From Isosphaeraceae bacterium (GTDB lineage Bacteria; Planctomycetota; Planctomycetia; Isosphaerales; Isosphaeraceae): DNA of 43,180 nucleotides. Position 1 is the stretch's first letter, and every line of letters starts with the position of its first letter. Shown here in pieces: positions 39,542 to 43,180 of this stretch. Position numbers and translations under genes: made by a program. The DNA lies in contig JAJPJC010000227.1 of assembly GCA_021324445.1 (NCBI GenBank), forward strand, positions 1 through 43,180, read 5' to 3'. Under the pieces are notes generated by a model. That model was not told where the DNA came from, searched no databases, and was given only the letters and a program-made list of their open reading frames with translations.

Positions 39542-40398
39542 CGCGCCGGGACCTCCTGGGACCGAACCAGCAGGAAGGTCGGGTCGTTGCGGACCGCCTC
39601 GGTCAGGGCATCCCGGAACGGGGTGCCCGCGATCAGGAGCGACCGGGCCGGGCCGACCTGGCCGGCACGGAGGATCCCCCGCTCGGTCATCCAGCCCTCG
39701 AGCTCTTCGAACCGGCGCGGGATGCCGGCTCGGTGCCGGTCGATGAGCAGCTCACGGCGGGTCCCACCCTCGGCGATCACCGTGAATCGGTCCGGAGTCC
39801 CGGACATCAAGTGCGGGGCCCCCCCGAGCGCCTCGACCGTGTAATACGCCGTATTGGATCGCAGCGTCGCCCCCAGGAACAGGATCTGCCCATCCCGGTC
39901 CAGCAGCTTGGCGTAGGGGGAGCCCGCCCCGCACGGGGTCGCGCTCGACTCGTGATCGGCGGTCAGCCATTGGGCCAGGGGGCCCAGCGCGGCCACGGAA
40001 TGGGTCGGGTGCAGGCTGCGGATGACCCCCGGGTAGGAGCGGAAGTAGTCGGGGATGGTCCCGACGCAGACCCCGGTCCGCCGGACGTCGAACGTCCGGC
40101 AGCCGGCCGCCATCTCTTCCCAGGAATGGGTGGGGATCACCAGCGTCCCCTCCGGCCCCAACGCCTCGAGCAGGGCGCGGATGACCGTCCGCGGCCCCCC
40201 GGGGACAAAACCCAGCGCCGAGAGCGAGGAATGGACCAGCAGCAGGGCCCCGGGACGCACGCCCAGGTGTCGCAGGTCGCGGACCAGCTTTGCCCGCGTC
40301 GTGGGCCGGGACGAGAGCGGCCGCAGCGCGGCCTTGGCCGAACGCTTCGCGACCCGGAGCAGACCCCGCAACGTCAGCCCGGCCGATCGAGACTCCAT
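39538..40398 (-). CDS. AAC(3)-family N-acyltransferase
   Basis: 286 residues. It has the same family signatures as its neighbour at 37395-38276: LGVRPGALLLVHSSLSALG, PEGTLVIPTHSWEEM, RTGVCVGTIPDYFRSYPGVIRSLHPTHSVAALG, TPCGAGSPYAKLL and LGATLRSNTAYYTVEAL. The two are clearly homologous but well diverged, so an old duplication or separate recruitment, perhaps for two different amine positions on the glycan. The stop overlaps the alpha-barrel gene start. It begins 18 bases after the GT4 stop. A CoA donor is standard for the family. Confidence 0.86.
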   Translation of the reverse strand: MESRSAGLTLRGLLRVAKRSAKAALRPLSSRPTTRAKLVRDLRHLGVRPGALLLVHSSLSALGFVPGGPRTVIRALLEALGPEGTLVIPTHSWEEMAAGCRTFDVRRTGVCVGTIPDYFRSYPGVIRSLHPTHSVAALGPLAQWLTADHESSATPCGAGSPYAKLLDRDGQILFLGATLRSNTAYYTVEALGGAPHLMSGTPDRFTVIAEGGTRRELLIDRHRAGIPRRFEELEGWMTERGILRAGQVGPARSLLIAGTPFRDALTEAVRNDPTFLLVRSQEVPAR

Positions 40399-40416
40399 CG
40401 GACCACCTCGAGGGCG

Positions 40417-41493
40417 TCACGCCCCCCGCTTCTCCACCACGGACTCGTAGATTGCGATCATCTTCTGGAGCGTGGTCCGCCAGTTGAACTTCGCTGCGAC
40501 ATGCCCGCGCCCATTCCGGGCGAGCCGGTGTCTCAGCGCCGAGTCCGTCAGCACCGTCCGCAGCGCTCCGGCCAGGGCCTGGGGGTCATCCGGGGGAACG
40601 AGCAACCCCGTGGTGCCATCGAGGACGCACTCGGGAATTCCTCCCACGCGGCTGGCGACCACCGGCACGCCCATGGCCTGCGATTCGATCGCCGCCATCC
40701 CAAAGGCCTCGCGCCGGGAGGGCATTGCGGTCACGGCCATCCGGCCGAGGTAGTCCGGGACCGCGGAATAATCCACATAGCCGATCCAATCGATCGCGTG
40801 CTGGACCCCCAGGTGCTCGGCCCGTTGCTTCAGGCATTCTTCCAGCCGTCCCCCGCCGATCATCAGCACGCGGGCCTCGGGCAGGGCCGAGAGCAGCTCG
40901 GGGAGGCAATCGATGAGCACGTCGGGGCCGTAGACCTCCTGGAGGTTCTTGATGAAGCCGATGACCGGCCGATCGCACGGGCCATTCGCCGGGTGGAACT
41001 GGTCGAGGTCCACCCCCCAGTGGAGCACCTGGACCCGGTCCGGCGCCAGGCCCGCATACCGGGCGGTCTCGACTCCCAGGTGGGCCGAGGAGGCGACCAC
41101 GGCCGCGGCCTGGTGCAGGATCGCGACCTTGCAGTCCCGCTCCGCCGGCGGCTCGGCGGCCGGCGGGCTGATGTCCGAGCCCCAGGTCGAGACCACCAGC
41201 GGCCGGCCGCCGAGCTCGTCCAGGAGGGGGACATCCGGGGTCAGCATGTGCAGGTGCACGACGTCCGGGTTGACTTCCCGCAGCGTGCGCCGCAGCAGGG
41301 CCCGATAGCGGGAGATCCACCGCATCGGCCACGACCAGCGGAAGGGGGGGACGAACGACGGATAGACCCGCACGCCGGGGAGCGGCTCCGTCCGCGGCGC
41401 GTAGACGGAAACCTCCGCGCCGGCCTCGGCCAGGCCGCGGGCCCACCGATCCACGTGGACCGACCACAGGGCGCACGCCATCATCACGCGCAT
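40417..41493 (-). CDS. Glycosyltransferase family 4
   Basis: 358 residues. The N-domain begins RVMMACALWSVHVDRWARGLAEAGAEVSVY, and HLHMLTPDVPLLDELGG and STWGSDISPP follow. The C-domain has HWGVDLDQFHPA, GFIKNLQEVYGPDVLIDCLP and MPSRREAFGMAAIESQAMGVPVVASRVGGIPE with the EX7E ligand pair. Fully typical GT4, related to the TuaC/WcaL group. ATG 41493 is chosen (GGGAAG nine bases upstream); a TTG at 41544 that overlaps the upstream stop would add 17 unconserved residues. Donor unknown. Confidence 0.87.
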   Translation of the reverse strand: MRVMMACALWSVHVDRWARGLAEAGAEVSVYAPRTEPLPGVRVYPSFVPPFRWSWPMRWISRYRALLRRTLREVNPDVVHLHMLTPDVPLLDELGGRPLVVSTWGSDISPPAAEPPAERDCKVAILHQAAAVVASSAHLGVETARYAGLAPDRVQVLHWGVDLDQFHPANGPCDRPVIGFIKNLQEVYGPDVLIDCLPELLSALPEARVLMIGGGRLEECLKQRAEHLGVQHAIDWIGYVDYSAVPDYLGRMAVTAMPSRREAFGMAAIESQAMGVPVVASRVGGIPECVLDGTTGLLVPPDDPQALAGALRTVLTDSALRHRLARNGRGHVAAKFNWRTTLQKMIAIYESVVEKRGA

Positions 41494-41540
41494 GGCGCCG
41501 GCTTCCCGAGACCGCGGACAGGCGTGTTCGGACTCTCCTC

Positions 41541-42335
41541 TCAACCAACTTTCTCACAGATCATCATTTCTGTCCCGGGACCTTCGCGGGCGAACCGCGT
41601 CAGGGCCAGCTCCAGGGGGTACAGCAGCCCGCCGATGGCAGTACCCGCGAGCTCGCCCCGCTCGACGAGGCCCGTCAGACGAGCCCAGAACGTCTTGAGG
41701 AATCGGCTCTCGGTGTCGACGGGCGCATTCATCAGGTAGAACATCGGCCGCCGTTCGACGACCCGGAGGCGGCTCGCGCTCAGGATCGACTCGATCTCCG
41801 CCAGCGACCGGCTGACGTGATGGACGCCCCGCTGGGTCGGGCCGTGCAAGTAATTATCGGACCAGACGAACAGCCCGCCCGGTTTCAGCAGCGCGGCCAC
41901 CTGACCGATCGCCCGCTCGTACGCGGCGTCCTCGACGACGTGGAAGAGGACGTCGAACGCCGAGACGAAGTCAAACGGCTCGCGGCCGAGGGCTTGAAGA
42001 TCGCCCGTGATGTCCAGCCGGTGGAACCGCAGGTCCGGGTACCGGCCCCGCAGGTTGCCGACGGCCACCTCGGTCAGGTCGATGCCGACGATCTTCCGGG
42101 CACCGAGCTCCAACCACCGCTCGATATAGAAACCTGTCCCGGACCCGATGTCGAGGATCGCGGCCTCGCGGAAGTCCCGGCCGAGCGCGCGCATCCGGCG
42201 CAGGAACACTACCCTGCGGACCTTGTACAGCCAGTCGTTGTAGTGCCGGCCTAATCCCAGGTAGCCGACGCCGTGCGGGCCATACGCCTTCTCCAGCCGG
42301 TTTTCCCAGTAGGCCCTGGGATCGAATACGCTCAT
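41541..42335 (-). CDS. Class I SAM-dependent methyltransferase
   Basis: 264 residues. DPRAYWENRLEKAYGPHGVGYLGLG at the N-terminus precedes motif I AILDIGSGTGFYIERWLELGA near residue 59, VGIDLTEVAV and FDFVSAFDVLFHVVEDAAYE. The start MSVFDPRAYWENRL is a common opening of methyltransferases found in glycan loci. ATG 42335 is preceded by GGAGAAG. Substrate unknown, probably a sugar hydroxyl. It sits 39 bases after the upstream GT2 stop. Confidence 0.85.
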   Translation of the reverse strand: MSVFDPRAYWENRLEKAYGPHGVGYLGLGRHYNDWLYKVRRVVFLRRMRALGRDFREAAILDIGSGTGFYIERWLELGARKIVGIDLTEVAVGNLRGRYPDLRFHRLDITGDLQALGREPFDFVSAFDVLFHVVEDAAYERAIGQVAALLKPGGLFVWSDNYLHGPTQRGVHHVSRSLAEIESILSASRLRVVERRPMFYLMNAPVDTESRFLKTFWARLTGLVERGELAGTAIGGLLYPLELALTRFAREGPGTEMMICEKVG

Positions 42336-42374
42336 CCCCGCGCTTCTCCGATGGGGTCTGGCTGGCCAGGGCAC

Positions 42375-43180
42375 TCAGCTCACTGCGGTGGTGCGCTCGC
42401 GCTGGCCCCTCGGTTCCGGGGATCTCCCGGGCTGGGCCGGTCGCCCGTTCCTGGCCGCATGGCGCGCCTCCGCGATCATCCCGAAGCAGAACGCCGCCCG
42501 CGTGTAGGCCGGCACCCACTGGGAGCGGGACCACAGGCGTTTCCAGCCGGCGGCCAGCCACGCCTCGACCGCTCCCCGCAGCAGCCAGCGGGGCACCCCG
42601 CCCCACCGCTTGCCGACTTCCAGCGTTGGATACAACCGGGCCTCGGTCCGGCCGGCTCCCCGGTAGAATTCCCAGAGATACGCGCGGGTGAGTCGCCGTT
42701 TGACGACGAAGTGCTGGAGGCGAGCCCCGGGCACCCACACCCCGCGGATCCCCCGGGACCGGAGCGTGCCGATCAGCGCGGATTCTTCGCCGCGAATGTT
42801 GTTGTTCTCCCTCGGCCCCAGGTTCGGATCGAAGCTGTTTTCCTTCAGGAGCTCGGTCCGGATCGCCATGTTCGCCCCGAAGGGATTCTCCGTCTCGGAG
42901 AGATAGCGTTCCTCCGGCCCGAGATCCCGCGCCGCCACCATGGCTTCGAGGTACTTGTTGTCGAGGAACCACTGGGGCGGTGCACACTCGAACCAGAGCT
43001 GGATCGTCCCCCCGAAATAGCCGGCGTCGGGCCACCGGGCCGCGGCCTCGCTGTACGTCGCGATCCAGTCGGGATCGACCAGCACATCATCGTCGGTCCA
43101 GATCATCAGCTCGCCCCGCGCGGCGGCCACCGCCAGGTTGCAGGCGTGACTCTTGCCCTGCCGGGGCTCGAACAACCGCC
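42375..43180 (-). CDS. GT2 glycosyltransferase, 5' end beyond the window
   Basis: About 268 residues are visible, and the frame is open to the window edge. It enters at RLFEPRQGKSHACNLAVAAARGE, the usual segment before the metal motif, and then shows WTDDDVLVDPDWI (DDD), FGGTIQLWFECAPPQWF, FGANMAIRTELL and IRGEESALIGTLRSRG, with the Glu-Glu-Ser substituting for the common ED base motif. The first roughly 80 residues, including the nucleotide-binding strand, are missing only because of the window boundary. The C-terminal 40 residues are basic and unconserved. Confidence 0.87.
   Translation of the reverse strand, partial: RLFEPRQGKSHACNLAVAAARGELMIWTDDDVLVDPDWIATYSEAAARWPDAGYFGGTIQLWFECAPPQWFLDNKYLEAMVAARDLGPEERYLSETENPFGANMAIRTELLKENSFDPNLGPRENNNIRGEESALIGTLRSRGIRGVWVPGARLQHFVVKRRLTRAYLWEFYRGAGRTEARLYPTLEVGKRWGGVPRWLLRGAVEAWLAAGWKRLWSRSQWVPAYTRAAFCFGMIAEARHAARNGRPAQPGRSPEPRGQRERTTAVS

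Noticed and set aside
37395..40398. Antibiotic resistance determinants
   Set aside because: The AAC(3) fold is present twice, but the genes are embedded in a glycan operon and coupled to an ACP; nothing indicates a resistance element or mobile cassette.

Overview
The window is 43 kb of GC-rich DNA with every supportable gene on the minus strand. It holds 41 protein genes (the most upstream one is cut by the right window edge), no RNA gene and no CRISPR array. Most neighbours are separated by fewer than 60 bases or overlap by 1 to 4 bases (ATGA or TGATG junctions), so long stretches should be co-transcribed from high to low coordinates. The content is that of a cell-surface polysaccharide or glycolipid locus. 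The organism is probably a GC-rich Gram-negative-type bacterium. My best guess is a planctomycete of the Isosphaeraceae type, from the twin-arginine-like leader at 10607-11674, the style of the intergenic repeats and the gene mix. This is an inference, not a proof.

Layout in the direction of transcription (right to left). 43180-40417: a GT2 glycosyltransferase, a methyltransferase and a GT4 glycosyltransferase. 40398-37138: two AAC(3)-fold acetyltransferases around an alpha-barrel protein, then a small acyl carrier protein (ACP). 37127-33703: UDP-GlcNAc 2-epimerase, a GT4 enzyme and a left-handed beta-helix acyltransferase. 33625-31524: a carrier protein, a class II synthetase-like amino acid:carrier protein ligase and a methyltransferase. 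31429-25904: an FkbH-type enzyme, an ACP, two GNAT-fold acyltransferases and an SGNH-type protein. 25671-20362: a GT39 membrane glycosyltransferase, an ATP-grasp enzyme, an SDR epimerase, a GT2 enzyme and a TylF-type methyltransferase whose 3' end has fused to a GT2 remnant. 20319-17441: a HAD phosphatase, a Gfo/Idh oxidoreductase and a DegT aminotransferase. 17399-12819: three methyltransferases and a second GT39 enzyme. 12822-9439: a polyprenyl-phosphate GT2, a secreted protein of unknown function and a membrane-anchored EEP-fold hydrolase. 9289-117: a PhyH dioxygenase, a third GT39 enzyme, three GT4 enzymes, a GDP-mannose dehydrogenase, a beta-helix acyltransferase fused to an ACP, and a DUF218 protein.

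Sugar-nucleotide enzymes make activated sugars, GT4 and GT2 enzymes assemble them, and the GtrB-like GT2 could charge polyprenyl phosphate for the three GT39 enzymes. The unusual layer is carrier-protein chemistry. There are four carrier proteins: three closely related 'WDS' ACPs, each beside or fused to a different acyltransferase type, and a fourth paired with an amino acid:carrier protein ligase. I infer that the polymer is decorated with small acyl, glyceryl-like or aminoacyl groups delivered from carrier proteins. No flippase, polymerase, export channel or priming transferase is visible, so the locus must continue or depend on genes elsewhere.

The intergenic gaps (none above 300 bases) hold three repeat families: degenerate heptanucleotide tandem repeats, often as facing inverted arms; a REP-like palindrome starting GTAGGAG, two copies of which are identical; and a two-copy composite element with inverted 'CACGAAA' arms. 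At several places gene 3' ends run into these repeats.
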